A program made the translations under genes and the position numbers. Source: Flavobacterium stagni (GTDB taxonomy: Bacteria; Bacteroidota; Bacteroidia; Flavobacteriales; Flavobacteriaceae). Taken from it: DNA of 64,000 nt. The stretch spans positions 558,001-622,000 of the forward strand of contig NZ_SBKN01000001.1 in the NCBI RefSeq assembly GCF_004122105.1, given 5' to 3'. Shown here piece by piece: positions 15,755-24,533 of the stretch. The notes below the pieces were generated by a model that was given only the letters and a program-made list of their open reading frames with translations, was not told the DNA's origin and did not search any database. The stretch's first letter is position 1, and the number at the start of each line of letters is the position of its first letter.

Positions 15755-16420
15755 TTATTTTACTTGACGAATGGTTCCGCCAGCAATCGTCTTTTCATTG
15801 ATCTGTTTCGGATTCCCATAAATTGAAATGGTTCCACCAGCTCTAATTTTTGCATCTACCAAATCTGTGGCATAAATAGCGGCATCACCACCAGCATTTC
15901 CCGTAATTGTTGTTTGTTCGGTAACCAATTTTTCAGCTTGATACACACCGCCTGAATTCACAATAACCTCTTGATTTTTCGCTTTTCCAGATAATGTTAC
16001 TTGGGAACCATTAGCAGTACGCGCTGATAATTTTGAAACCTCTAAAGTTAAATCCACCTGTGCTCCTTCTTTGGCAATTAAATCAAAAAGCATCGCTTTA
16101 ATTGTAGTTTCGCAACTGATATGCGATCCTTCATTGGCTTCCACTGCTTCTAATTTTTTAAAATATACAGTAGCTGATATGCCATCACCTGAAAGCATTT
16201 TCGTCAAAGGCATCCGAATTTTTAATTCGCCATTTTTATTAACGACTTCAACTTCATTGGCATCACCACCAGACAAAATAACTTTGTTTTCATTCCCTTG
16301 AACCAACATTACATCAATTTGATCAAAGGCGGTTACTTTGGTAAAATCACCTACTTTTTTTTCAATTTGTGCAAAAGCTAACGAACTGAAAGCTAAAGCA
16401 ATTACAAATATTTTTTTCAT
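15755..16420 (-). CDS. Head-GIN domain (DUF2807) exported protein
   Basis: A 221-aa protein with a signal peptide (MKKIFVIALAFSSLAFAQ) followed by a repetitive beta-helix-like region. Turn motifs such as EGAQVDLTLEV, ANGSQVTLSG and AGGDAAIYATDL, and a final GGTIRQVK, are typical of putative auto-transporter adhesin head-GIN proteins of Bacteroidota. Function is unknown, presumably periplasmic or at the cell surface. It lies 17 bp downstream of rnr on the same strand and may be co-transcribed. Confidence 0.85.
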   Translation of the reverse strand: MKKIFVIALAFSSLAFAQIEKKVGDFTKVTAFDQIDVMLVQGNENKVILSGGDANEVEVVNKNGELKIRMPLTKMLSGDGISATVYFKKLEAVEANEGSHISCETTIKAMLFDLIAKEGAQVDLTLEVSKLSARTANGSQVTLSGKAKNQEVIVNSGGVYQAEKLVTEQTTITGNAGGDAAIYATDLVDAKIRAGGTISIYGNPKQINEKTIAGGTIRQVK

Positions 16421-16437
16421 GCTATTACGATTTGGAG

Positions 16438-18618
16438 TTATTCATTTTTTCGCAAATAGGTAAAGTCCAATTGTTTTTTTACCAAATCTGCATTTTTAAC
16501 TTTAACGAAAACTTCGTCACCTAATTGTAATAAACCTTTGTACATTTCACCTACGTAGGCATATTGTTTCTCGTCAAAAACGTAGTAATCTTCTTTGATG
16601 TCGCGCACACGAACCATGCCTTCACATTTATTTTCCACAATTTCGACATAAATTCCCCATTCGGTAACTCCTGAAATTACCCCTAAGAATTCCTGATCCA
16701 TGTGGTCTTTCATATACTTCACCTGCATGTATTTCACAGAATCCCGTTCAGCATTGGCTGCTAAAATTTCCATATCGGTGGAATGCTCACATTTTTCTTC
16801 AAATTCCTCTTCATTTACACTCTTTCCACCATCCAAATAATGTTGCAACAAACGATGCGCCATGACATCAGGATAACGACGAATAGGCGAAGTAAAATGA
16901 CTGTAATAATCAAATGCTAATCCGTAATGTCCAATGTTTTCGGTAGAATAGCGGGCCTTACTCATCGCACGAATCGCTAAAGTATCCACCAAATTCTGTT
17001 CTTTACGACCGTTAACTTCAGCCAACAAATCATTCAAGGATTTTGAAATCGTTTGTTTTGTCTTGAAATTAATCGAATAGCCAAACTTCGAAATCACGGA
17101 TTGCAACCCAATTAATTTATCTTCATTGGGTTCGTCGTGAATACGATAAATAAAGGTTTTCTTTTGTTTCCCAATGAATTCAGCCACTTTTCGGTTGGCC
17201 AACAACATGAATTCTTCAATTAAGAAATTGGCATCTTTGGAAACCTTGAAATACACACCAGTCGGTTCATCATTTTCATTCAAATTGAATTTAACTTCCA
17301 CTTTATCAAATGAAATCGCTCCGGCTGCCATTCGTTTTTGACGCATAATTTGCGCTAAATCTTGCATTTTTAAAATCGCTTCCACAATAGGAGCTGGGAC
17401 TTGATAATCTTTACCAGTTAATGAAGTTTTAGCCGGAATTACATCCGACTTTGTTTCAATGATATGCTGGGCTTCTTCGTAGGCAAAACGTTGATCGGAA
17501 TAAATCACCGTTCGACCAAACCATTGATTCACCAGTTCCACTTTGTTATTCAATTCAAATACCGCTGAAAACGTATATTTCTCTTCATGTGGACGTAACG
17601 AACAGGCAAAATTAGACAAGACTTCAGGCAACATGGGAACCACACGATCCACTAAATACACCGAAGTTGCGCGTTTATAGGCTTCATCATCCAAAATGGT
17701 TCCTTCTTTCACATAATGCGAAACATCCGCAATATGCACACCAATTTCATAATTTCCGTTGGCTAACACTTGAAACGACAAGGCATCGTCAAAGTCTTTG
17801 GCATCTCTCGGGTCAATCGTAAACGTGAGAATGTCACGCATATCGCGACGTTTTGCAATTTCAGCTTCGGTAATGGTCGTATCAATTTTATTCGCATAAG
17901 CATCGACTTCAATCGGAAAATCATAGGGGAGACCGTATTCGGCTAAAATCGCATGAATTTCAGTGTTGTGTTCACCGGGTTTTCCAAGCACTTTTATAAC
18001 CGAACCAAAAGGAGAATCGGCTTTTTTAGGCCAATCTTCCAAACGAACCAAAACTACATCGCCATGCTCTGCATCGTTTAATTTATTTTTCGGAATAAAA
18101 ATATCCGTGTACATTTTGGCATTCGCTGTAGTCACAAAACCAAAATTCTTTTGTACATCGACTACTCCAACGAATTCCATTTTGGCGCGTTCCAAGATTT
18201 CAACGACTTCCGCTTCTGGTTTTCGAGAAGCGCGTTTATTATAAACATACACTTTTACACGATCACCATCCAAGGCATGATTCAAATTCACAAACGGAAT
18301 AAATACATCGTCTTCCAATTCGTCACAAACAAAATATCCCGTTTTGCGGGAAGTCATGTCGACAACACCTTCGTAGTATTCTTTACTACTGGATTGTACA
18401 AGATACTTCCCAGGTTCAGTTTCAATAATCAGTTTTTGTGACGCTAAGATTTTAAGATCTTTGATAATCTCGTTGCGACTTTTGGTATCATTCAATTCTA
18501 AAATCGCAGCAATCTGTTTGTAGTTAAAAGGCTTATTCGGATTCTTAGATAAAATTTTAAAGATTTTTTCGGAAAAGGTTTTGTTCTTTTTCCCGAACTT
18601 TTTTGGGTTTTTAGGCAT
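16438..18618 (-). CDS. rnr: Ribonuclease R (RNase II/RNB family 3'-5' exoribonuclease)
   Basis: 726 aa. Order: N-terminal winged-helix region (about 1-70), two cold-shock RNA-binding domains (about 70-230), the RNB catalytic domain with the metal-binding aspartates in DPRDAKDFDD at residues 269-278, and a C-terminal S1 domain (about 640-720). It degrades structured RNA and takes part in RNA quality control. It is the last large minus-strand gene before the strand switch at 19 kb. Confidence 0.96.
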   Translation of the reverse strand: MPKNPKKFGKKNKTFSEKIFKILSKNPNKPFNYKQIAAILELNDTKSRNEIIKDLKILASQKLIIETEPGKYLVQSSSKEYYEGVVDMTSRKTGYFVCDELEDDVFIPFVNLNHALDGDRVKVYVYNKRASRKPEAEVVEILERAKMEFVGVVDVQKNFGFVTTANAKMYTDIFIPKNKLNDAEHGDVVLVRLEDWPKKADSPFGSVIKVLGKPGEHNTEIHAILAEYGLPYDFPIEVDAYANKIDTTITEAEIAKRRDMRDILTFTIDPRDAKDFDDALSFQVLANGNYEIGVHIADVSHYVKEGTILDDEAYKRATSVYLVDRVVPMLPEVLSNFACSLRPHEEKYTFSAVFELNNKVELVNQWFGRTVIYSDQRFAYEEAQHIIETKSDVIPAKTSLTGKDYQVPAPIVEAILKMQDLAQIMRQKRMAAGAISFDKVEVKFNLNENDEPTGVYFKVSKDANFLIEEFMLLANRKVAEFIGKQKKTFIYRIHDEPNEDKLIGLQSVISKFGYSINFKTKQTISKSLNDLLAEVNGRKEQNLVDTLAIRAMSKARYSTENIGHYGLAFDYYSHFTSPIRRYPDVMAHRLLQHYLDGGKSVNEEEFEEKCEHSTDMEILAANAERDSVKYMQVKYMKDHMDQEFLGVISGVTEWGIYVEIVENKCEGMVRVRDIKEDYYVFDEKQYAYVGEMYKGLLQLGDEVFVKVKNADLVKKQLDFTYLRKNE

Positions 18619-18721
18619 ACTTCATATTCTTTTACGGTTGAAAATTACGAAATACTATTCAGTTCCTTCAGTAAAAAAGAAGTTTTAATAGGAATATAAC
18701 ATTTGCATTTTGGTTTTCCTG

Positions 18722-18729
18722 TACCTTTG
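18722..18729 (+). promoter_or_regulatory. Promoter -7 element for the DUF2007 gene
   Basis: TACCTTTG, exact TAnnTTTG match 21 bases before the start codon, with a TTTG at 18702-18705 as a possible -33 element. Confidence 0.55.
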
Positions 18730-18749
18730 AACTACTGCAATGTATTCTT

Positions 18750-18983
18750 ATGACGGACTTTATCACGATTGCTATCTTTCATTTACCACAAGAAACCTAC
18801 ATTCTCAAAACCCTTTTGGAACGGGAAAATATTCCTCACTTTTTTGAAAACGAAACCATCGTTTCTGTCGATCCTTTTGCGAGTATCGCTTTGGGTGGCA
18901 TCAAACTCAAAGTCCATCCCGACGATCAAGAACGAACACAACAGTTAATTGACAATCTCAACAATCCGTTACATATCGTTTAA
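18750..18983 (+). CDS. DUF2007 domain small protein (putative signal-transducing protein)
   Basis: A 77-aa protein with the DUF2007 pattern: an N-terminal strand, a helix (ETYILKTLLERENIPHFF), a strand with variable loop (VDPFASIALGGIKLKV) and a final helix (DDQERTQQLIDNL). The family has a ferredoxin-like fold resembling PII-type or ACT folds; no biochemical role is established to my knowledge. It lies immediately left of the proposed origin and has its own promoter. Confidence 0.8.
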   Translation: MTDFITIAIFHLPQETYILKTLLERENIPHFFENETIVSVDPFASIALGGIKLKVHPDDQERTQQLIDNLNNPLHIV

Positions 18984-19504
18984 AATCTATTTTTTAAAAT
19001 CAAAGGTTTTCAACAACTACTAAAAACAAAAAAAACATTCTTTTAATTTTTAAAAATTTATGATGGTTATTATAGGGTGTTGATAATGGTGAAAACTTTT
19101 GTTGCTTTTATTTTTTTGAAAACTTATCCAAACTTTTACACGGATATTAACACATTTTAAAAATGGTAAAAGGCTTAAAATGAATAAAATTTTGGTTTTT
19201 ATTAACAGTTGTCAACAACCAAAAATGAAGTTCTTTTTTTGAAAACTTTTAAAACGAAAATCTGTTGAAAAACCCATTTTAGATGTCAATAATTTTTCCA
19301 AAAAAAGCCAAAAGTTTATTTGTATTTCTCGTTTCAATTTTAGCTTATAAAAATTTGTTTGCACCTCTAAAAAAGTTCCCATTTTCTATTTTAAATTATT
19401 AACAATTCGTGTTAATTTAAAGTTAACTGAAAATCAGCGTATTGTAAAATACTATTAACAGCTGTAAAAATCAATTTTTTAAAGTATTGAAAATCAGTAA
19501 TTTA
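18984..19504. other. oriC: Candidate chromosomal replication origin (oriC): 521-bp AT-rich non-coding region
   Basis: The only intergenic region above 300 bp here. It is strongly AT-rich and without a convincing ORF. It contains TGTTGATAA (19078-19086, one mismatch to the DnaA box on the complement) and TTATCCAAA (19124-19132, one mismatch on the plus strand), with weaker TTTTCAACA-type sites at 19007-19015 and 19263-19271. TGAAAACTTWT occurs three times in the same direction (19090, 19117, 19240) and TGAAAATCAG twice (19428, 19488). Genes to the left are mainly minus strand and to the right mainly plus strand, and three parS sites lie 17-19 kb away. No perfect TTATCCACA box and no dnaA are present, so this remains a candidate. 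Confidence 0.55.
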
Positions 19505-20029
19505 TTAAAATTTCATCGAATCCCGAAAATCCTTAATGTCCTGATCCAGAATTTTGTAGTCCAGTTTTCCACCTCTTTTTTTAAGATGCTCCAAAATCAC
19601 AAAACTGCGTTCAATTTTGAGCTGTGAATTTTTAATTTTATTAATCAAATGTATCAGCGTTCGCTGTTTTCCAGGTGTCAATTTATGAAACCAATCACTC
19701 CCTTCCGGATCACTAAATAATACCTCCCGAAATTCCTCCGAAATCTCCATTCCGTATTCGGAATTGTCCACTTCCAATCGCACCTGAATCCAATCGCCCA
19801 AAACCATTCCGTGTTGTTTTAAAATCGCTTGATTTAATAAGATAAAATGGTAGCCGTCTTTTGGCATCATCCCTGAATGAATTCGCAACGTTTGATTCAA
19901 ATAACAAATTACACGCTTGTCTTTACACTGAGCGTTCAGGGTTTCAAAAATCGGTTGTGGAATTTTAAAATGCGGTCCGTAACCGACTGAACTCGCTTCA
20001 AATGACTCCAATAACGCTTCGAATTCCAT
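19505..20029 (-). CDS. YdeI/OmpD-associated (DUF1905 plus OmdA) family protein
   Basis: 174 aa. The N-terminal part (about 1-95; FETLNAQCKDKRVICYLN, HFILLNQAILKQHGMVLGDWI) looks like a DUF1905-type beta-barrel domain. The C-terminal part (EEFREVLFSDPEGSDWFHKLTPGKQRTLIHLINKI) matches the YdeI/OmdA helical domain. Function is not established. It is divergent from rpiB, with a minus-strand TACCTTTG promoter 17 bases upstream of its start. Confidence 0.75.
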   Translation of the reverse strand: MEFEALLESFEASSVGYGPHFKIPQPIFETLNAQCKDKRVICYLNQTLRIHSGMMPKDGYHFILLNQAILKQHGMVLGDWIQVRLEVDNSEYGMEISEEFREVLFSDPEGSDWFHKLTPGKQRTLIHLINKIKNSQLKIERSFVILEHLKKRGGKLDYKILDQDIKDFRDSMKF

Positions 20030-20045
20030 CCTTAGAAGTTTTTTT

Positions 20046-20053
20046 CAAAGGTA
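20046..20053 (-). promoter_or_regulatory. Promoter -7 element for the YdeI-like gene
   Basis: Reads TACCTTTG on the minus strand, an exact TAnnTTTG match. It pairs divergently with the rpiB promoter only 24 bases away. Confidence 0.55.
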
Positions 20054-20077
20054 GTAGCTGCCCGTAGCATTATTCCC

Positions 20078-20085
20078 TAACTTTG
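20078..20085 (+). promoter_or_regulatory. Promoter -7 element for rpiB
   Basis: TAACTTTG, exact TAnnTTTG match 32 bases before the rpiB start codon. Confidence 0.58.
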
Positions 20086-20117
20086 TCAAAAGAAATAAAC
20101 AACACAATCAACAACCC

Positions 20118-20549
20118 ATGAAAATTTCAATTGGCAATGACCACGCCGGACCCGAGTACAAAAAAGCAATTGTAGACTATTTAACTGCACAAGGACACGA
20201 AGTCACCAACCATGGAACCGATACCTTTGACAGTGTCGATTATCCTGATTTTGGTCACCCTGTAGCTACTGATGTTGAACAAGGCCATGCCGATTTCGGA
20301 ATTGTAATCTGCGGTTCGGGCAATGGAATCAATATGACGGTGAATAAACACCAAGGCATTCGCGCCGCCTTGTGTTGGACCAAAGAAATTGCCGCTTTAG
20401 CACGCCAACATAACGATGCTAATATTATCAGTATTCCCGCGCGTTTTACCGCCATTCCGCAAGTAATCGAAATGGTCGATACCTTTTTAAAAACACCTTT
20501 TGAAGGCGGACGTCACCAAAACCGCGTTCAAAAAATCGCCTGTTCATAA
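20118..20549 (+). CDS. rpiB: Ribose-5-phosphate isomerase B (RpiB/LacAB family)
   Basis: A 143-aa enzyme interconverting ribose-5-phosphate and ribulose-5-phosphate in the non-oxidative pentose phosphate pathway. The substrate-binding DHAG is at residues 8-11, and the catalytic Cys65 with the phosphate loop is in ICGSGNGINM. His99 in RQHNDANI fits the conserved C-terminal His. It heads a plus-strand run with a small membrane protein (1 bp later) and a zinc transporter. Confidence 0.94.
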   Translation: MKISIGNDHAGPEYKKAIVDYLTAQGHEVTNHGTDTFDSVDYPDFGHPVATDVEQGHADFGIVICGSGNGINMTVNKHQGIRAALCWTKEIAALARQHNDANIISIPARFTAIPQVIEMVDTFLKTPFEGGRHQNRVQKIACS

Positions 20550-20550
20550 C

Positions 20551-20880
20551 ATGCTTAACCAACTCCAAACCGTTCCAAAAGTTATCTTGGCCACACGCTT
20601 AACCGCGCTGGTTACATTCGCATTGGGAACGGTTTTGATGTTGTCGTTTTATTATAACCCTGTGGGTGGTGTCATTTACTTATCATTATTTTACATCATC
20701 TCCATGTTGTTTTTAAACAGCTATTTTGCAGTGCGATTACTCCAACTCTTTATTGTAGAATCCAATGCCCGTCCCCTAATTTTAAAAACATGGGGAATTC
20801 TTTTACTCAATATTCCCGTTGGCTATTTTTATATCCAATGGGGTTTGGAAATCTACCAAAACGCAACTCCTGTTAATTAA
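20551..20880 (+). CDS. Small integral membrane protein of unknown function
   Basis: Start set at ATG 20551 (MLNQLQTVPKVIL), one base after the rpiB stop; an ATG at 20500 would overlap rpiB by 50 bases in another frame. The 109-aa product has three hydrophobic helices (about 22-40, 42-65 and 80-98) and no known motif. Tight packing between rpiB and the cation transporter suggests one transcript. Confidence 0.75.
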   Translation: MLNQLQTVPKVILATRLTALVTFALGTVLMLSFYYNPVGGVIYLSLFYIISMLFLNSYFAVRLLQLFIVESNARPLILKTWGILLLNIPVGYFYIQWGLEIYQNATPVN

Positions 20881-20882
20881 CC

Positions 20883-21788
20883 ATGGAAACCCATTCCCAC
20901 ATCCATAAACACGAAGTCAAGGGGAAAAATCTGGGGTTGTCCATTATCCTAAATCTTACTATTACCATCGCACAAGCCATTGGCGGATGGCTTTCAGGAA
21001 GTTTAGCATTGCTCTCCGATGCGCTTCACAATTTTTCCGACGTACTCACGCTAATCTTCAGTTGGATTGCCCATCGTTTAGCCCATAAAAAAGCAACACA
21101 ACGCGCTACTTTTGGCTACAAACGGGCCGAACTCATCGCCGCTTTTGTCAATGCGGCTACCCTTATTATCGTTGCAATATTCCTGATTTACGGTTCGATT
21201 CACCGTTTTTTCCATCCCGAAAAAGTAGTATCAGAAACCGTAATTTGGCTCGCCTTACTTGGCATTGCTGTCAACGGTATTTCAGCTTTTGCCCTGCAAA
21301 AAGATGCCGCCCATAATTTAAATATGAAATCGGCTTACCTGCATTTGTTCACTGATATGATGGCTTCTGTGGCGGTTTTAGCCGGCGGACTCCTCATGAA
21401 ATTCTTCAATTGGTATTGGGTGGATAGTGTGTTGTCCTTCGGAATTTCGATCTACTTAATCATTGTCGGCGGAAAATTACTGCTCGAATCGACCCAAATG
21501 CTCATGCTGTTTACCCCAAAATCCATAGACATAAAATCAGTCACCGCCGATATCGAAGCGATTGCAGGTATAAAAACCGTTCATCATGTGCACGTTTGGA
21601 GTCTCAACGATGACGAGCACCACCTCGAAGCGCATATCGATTGTACCCATGATATTTCGATTCAGGCGTTTAACCAACTTTTGGATCAAATCGAACAGCT
21701 GCTTTTGGAAAAATATAACATCAATCATTGTACGATTCAGCCTGAGTTTCGCCGCCACGATTCCAAAGAAACCATCGTTCAAGATTAA
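20883..21788 (+). CDS. Cation diffusion facilitator, zinc-type (CzcD/ZitB-like)
   Basis: A 301-aa exporter with six membrane helices and a cytoplasmic C-terminal metallochaperone-like domain (about 205-300, VHHVHVWSLNDDEHHLEAHI). The transport site reads H49-x3-D53 in the second helix (LSDALHNFSD) and H154-x3-D158 in the fifth (HLFTD), the His2Asp2 set typical of Zn/Cd carriers. A His-rich N-terminus (HSHIHKH) supports metal binding. It would expel Zn2+ from the cytoplasm. It lies 2 bp after the small membrane protein gene. Confidence 0.9.
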   Translation: METHSHIHKHEVKGKNLGLSIILNLTITIAQAIGGWLSGSLALLSDALHNFSDVLTLIFSWIAHRLAHKKATQRATFGYKRAELIAAFVNAATLIIVAIFLIYGSIHRFFHPEKVVSETVIWLALLGIAVNGISAFALQKDAAHNLNMKSAYLHLFTDMMASVAVLAGGLLMKFFNWYWVDSVLSFGISIYLIIVGGKLLLESTQMLMLFTPKSIDIKSVTADIEAIAGIKTVHHVHVWSLNDDEHHLEAHIDCTHDISIQAFNQLLDQIEQLLLEKYNINHCTIQPEFRRHDSKETIVQD

Positions 21789-21793
21789 TTTTT

Positions 21794-21930
21794 GGGCGTA
21801 TCCCCTCGGAAAAAACTTCAGGGGAACCCTTTGTTTTTCCTCACGGCCGGGCCATTGGGAGTCGCTTCCCTCGTAACCTCGGGAGAGCTCCAACAATCCC
21901 GCTGTCCCTTACGCGGCTTCCTGCTCCTTT
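21794..21930. repeat. GC-rich intergenic element, possible flavobacterial dispersed repeat
   Basis: The 223-bp gap before tex is abruptly GC-rich compared with its surroundings. It starts GGGCGTATCCCCTCGG, continues through CGGCCGGGCC and CTCGGGAGAGCTCC, and ends CAATCCCGCTGTCCCTTACG. From memory, elements of this style (GGGCGT-TCCC start, CAATCCC-ACGC end) recur between genes in Flavobacterium genomes; I cannot verify that here. No ORF in it is convincing. A second element of similar style is at 59264-59400. Confidence 0.5.
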
Positions 21931-22011
21931 TCACGTTTGATTTCCCTTCCTATTTTCTTTTTCAAATTCTGTTTTTCCCGTACATTTAGCGTCCTAGAAT
22001 TAAAGATTACT

Positions 22012-24144
22012 ATGACGTCTATTCAGTTTATACAAAACCAATTACAACTTCCTGCTACCGCAGTCAAAGGGATAGAAGCTACTCTCCAACTCCTTTCCGA
22101 GGATTGTACCATTCCCTTTATCGCCCGTTACCGTAAAGACAAAACGGGTAATTTGGATGAGGTCGTGATCGAATCCATTGCCAAACTCAATAAACAGTTT
22201 GCCGAAATTTTAAAACGCAAGGAAAGCGTATTGAACTCGATTGAGGAACAAGGACAATTGAGTCCGGACCTCAAAACCAAAATCGAGAACAGTTTCGATC
22301 TGCAGGAAATCGAGGATTTGTATTTACCCTATAAAAAGAAGAAAAAAACCAAAGCCGATGTGGCGCGTGAAAACGGTCTCGAACCCTTAGCCAAAATCAT
22401 CATGTCCCAGAACACGGACGACGTGGAATATTTGGCCTCCAAATACCTCAATAAAAATGTAGTCAACGAAGACGAAGCTTTGCAAGGAGCGCGCGACATT
22501 ATCGCCGAATGGATCAATGAAAATATCTATGTGCGTAAAAATCTGCGCCGAATGTTTCAACGCAAAGCAAGCATCACCACCAAAGTCGCCAAAGGCAAAG
22601 AAAACGAGGAAAATGCACAGAAGTTTTCCCAGTATTTCGATTGGTCCGAACCGATTTCCAAAGCACCTTCTCACCGTTTATTGGCCATGTTGCGCGCCGA
22701 AGCCGAAGGTTATATTAAATTCAATGTTGCTATCGAAAAAGAAGAAGCACTGGAATTCATTGAAGAAGCCATCATCAAACGCAATAACGATACAACTCAC
22801 CATTTGGAATTGGCCATCAAAGACAGTTATAAACGACTGTTGGAACCCGCTATTTCGAATGAAGTGTTGCAAGAAGCCAAATTGAAAGCCGATAGCAAAG
22901 CAATTGATGTGTTTTCAGAAAATTTACGTCAGCTCCTTTTAGCGCCACCATTGGGAGAAAAACGAGTCTTGGCAATCGATCCGGGTTTTCGTACCGGTTG
23001 TAAAATCGTTTGTTTAGACGAGCAAGGCGACTTGTTGTACAACGAAACCATTTATCCCCATGCGCCGCAAAACGAAACAGCCATGGCGATGAAAAAAGTC
23101 AAATCGATGGTCAATGCCTACAACATTGAAGCGATTTCCATCGGTAACGGTACGGCGAGTCGGGAAACCGAATTTTTCATCAAAAAAATTGCATTTGAAA
23201 AACCGGTGCAAGTTTTTGTAGTATCCGAAGCCGGTGCTTCGGTATATTCAGCGAGTAAAATCGCCCGGGAAGAATTTCCCAATTACGATGTTACTGTACG
23301 GGGTTCGGTATCCATCGGTCGCCGTTTGTGTGATCCATTAGCGGAGTTGGTAAAAATTGATCCCAAGTCGATAGGAGTAGGGCAGTACCAACACGATGTG
23401 GACCAAACAAAATTGAAAGAAGAATTGGATAATACGGTCATGCGCTGCGTGAATTCAGTGGGGATCAACATCAATACCGCGAGTAAAGCCTTATTGAGCT
23501 ATGTGAGCGGCATCGGAGAAAAAATGGCCGAAAACATTGTCAAATTTCGTTCTGAAAATGGGCCTTTTGAAGACCGCAATCAATTAAAAAAAGTACCGCG
23601 TTTGGGCGATAAAGCGTTTCAACAAGCAGCAGCTTTTATCCGAATTAAAGACGGTAAAAACCCGTTGGATAATTCAGCTGTGCATCCCGAATCGTACAAA
23701 GTTGTGGAGAAAATGGCCAAAGATTTAGGAATTCAAGTGGGCGAACTCATTGCCAATAAACCCAAAATTGCCCAAATCAAACCTGAAAACTACGTGAATG
23801 ACACGGTCGGAATTTTAGGCGTAAAAGATATTTTAAAAGAATTAGAAAAACCGGGCTTAGATCCGCGAAAAGCCGCGAAAGTCTTTGAATTTGATCCCAA
23901 TGTAAAATCCATTACCGATTTACGTTCAGGGATGATTTTACCCGGCATTGTCAATAACATCACCGCTTTTGGTTGTTTTGTTGACGTCGGGATAAAGGAA
24001 AGTGGCTTGGTTCATATTTCCCAACTCAAAGCAGGTTTTGTTTCCGATGTGAATGAAGTCGTTAAAATGCACCAGCATGTGCAAGTGAAAGTCGTTGAGG
24101 TGGACGAAGTCCGAAAACGCATTCAACTCACCATGGTATTATAA
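22012..24144 (+). CDS. tex: Tex family S1 RNA-binding protein (transcription accessory protein)
   Basis: Start set at ATG 22012 (MTSIQFIQNQLQLPATAVKG), where Tex homology begins; the upstream in-frame ATG at 21937 lies in the GC-rich intergenic element. The 710-aa protein shows the Tex order: helical N-terminal region (with FIARYRKDKTGNLDE), YqgF/RNase H-like domain (RVLAIDPGFRTGCKIVCLDE, about 325-450), helix-hairpin-helix repeats (ININTASKALLSYVSGIGEKMAENI, LKKVPRLGDKAFQQAAAF) and a C-terminal S1 domain (GIVNNITAFGCFVDVGIKESGLVHISQL). It binds nucleic acid and is linked to transcription and RNA processing. Confidence 0.95.
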   Translation: MTSIQFIQNQLQLPATAVKGIEATLQLLSEDCTIPFIARYRKDKTGNLDEVVIESIAKLNKQFAEILKRKESVLNSIEEQGQLSPDLKTKIENSFDLQEIEDLYLPYKKKKKTKADVARENGLEPLAKIIMSQNTDDVEYLASKYLNKNVVNEDEALQGARDIIAEWINENIYVRKNLRRMFQRKASITTKVAKGKENEENAQKFSQYFDWSEPISKAPSHRLLAMLRAEAEGYIKFNVAIEKEEALEFIEEAIIKRNNDTTHHLELAIKDSYKRLLEPAISNEVLQEAKLKADSKAIDVFSENLRQLLLAPPLGEKRVLAIDPGFRTGCKIVCLDEQGDLLYNETIYPHAPQNETAMAMKKVKSMVNAYNIEAISIGNGTASRETEFFIKKIAFEKPVQVFVVSEAGASVYSASKIAREEFPNYDVTVRGSVSIGRRLCDPLAELVKIDPKSIGVGQYQHDVDQTKLKEELDNTVMRCVNSVGININTASKALLSYVSGIGEKMAENIVKFRSENGPFEDRNQLKKVPRLGDKAFQQAAAFIRIKDGKNPLDNSAVHPESYKVVEKMAKDLGIQVGELIANKPKIAQIKPENYVNDTVGILGVKDILKELEKPGLDPRKAAKVFEFDPNVKSITDLRSGMILPGIVNNITAFGCFVDVGIKESGLVHISQLKAGFVSDVNEVVKMHQHVQVKVVEVDEVRKRIQLTMVL

Positions 24145-24149
24145 TAAAA

Positions 24150-24180
24150 AAACCCGAACTCTTTTGAATTCGGGTTTTTT
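24150..24180 (+). terminator. tex terminator
   Basis: Stem AACCCGAA / TTCGGGTT followed by a T run, directly after the tex stop. Confidence 0.85.
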
Positions 24181-24319
24181 GTTTTCGTCGCAAGTGTGCT
24201 AATGGTTGTTTTTGTTAGGATTCGTTGTATGAGACAATCCGCGTGGCAAATAATGATTTCTTTTTCATAGCAATCTTTTTTAAGATGCGTAACGTTGAAA
24301 AAGGTTGCGTGTTAATTTC

Positions 24320-24350
24320 AAAAAAAATCACCGCAAAAATAGCGGTGATT
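24320..24350 (-). terminator. Terminator of the tatA operon
   Basis: Stem ATCACCGC / GCGGTGAT with a 7-base loop, followed on the minus strand by a long T run. It lies 28 bp past the stop of the 46-aa gene. Confidence 0.8.
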
Positions 24351-24377
24351 CTAATGTTTTAAAATTCAGCGGATTGA

Positions 24378-24518
24378 TTAGCGTTTTTCTTCCTCCTGCA
24401 TACGTTTTAAATACCCTGATTTTTTTCCCATAAAATAGCCAATGATAAAACTGACAATAATTGGAGCGACAAAAAGGATAAATAAAAGAATAATTTCAGT
24501 AGGTCCCACGCGTTCCAT
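24378..24518 (-). CDS. 46-aa single-pass membrane protein, TatA neighbour with a TatA-like N-terminus
   Basis: Begins MERVGPTEIILLF, echoing the adjacent TatA ([13 protein letters not shown]). It has one membrane helix (about residues 8-30, IILLFILFVAPIIVSFIIGYF) and a basic/acidic tail (GKKSGYLKRMQEEEKR). It lacks the FGGKKIPEL hinge that defines TatA. It lies 15 bp downstream of tatA on the same strand, ahead of a good terminator, so it is very probably translated from the same message. The role is unknown; it may be a degenerate TatA duplicate or a membrane microprotein. Confidence 0.7.
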   Translation of the reverse strand: MERVGPTEIILLFILFVAPIIVSFIIGYFMGKKSGYLKRMQEEEKR

Positions 24519-24533
24519 AGGCTAGTATTTTAA

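Noticed and set aside
21537-21989. ORFs of 65-119 aa on both strands through the GC-rich island near 21.8 kb
   Set aside because: They extend out of the zinc-transporter gene in wrong frames or cross the non-coding island; composition explains the open frames.
21937-22011. Upstream in-frame ATG for tex
   Set aside because: The extra 25 residues are hydrophobic/aromatic and encoded in intergenic sequence; Tex homology starts at 22012.
24215-24268. 17-aa minus-strand ORF (MKKKSLFATRIVSYNES) after the tatA terminator
   Set aside because: It superficially resembles a peptide leader, but there is no clear ribosome-binding site, promoter or modifying-enzyme gene nearby.
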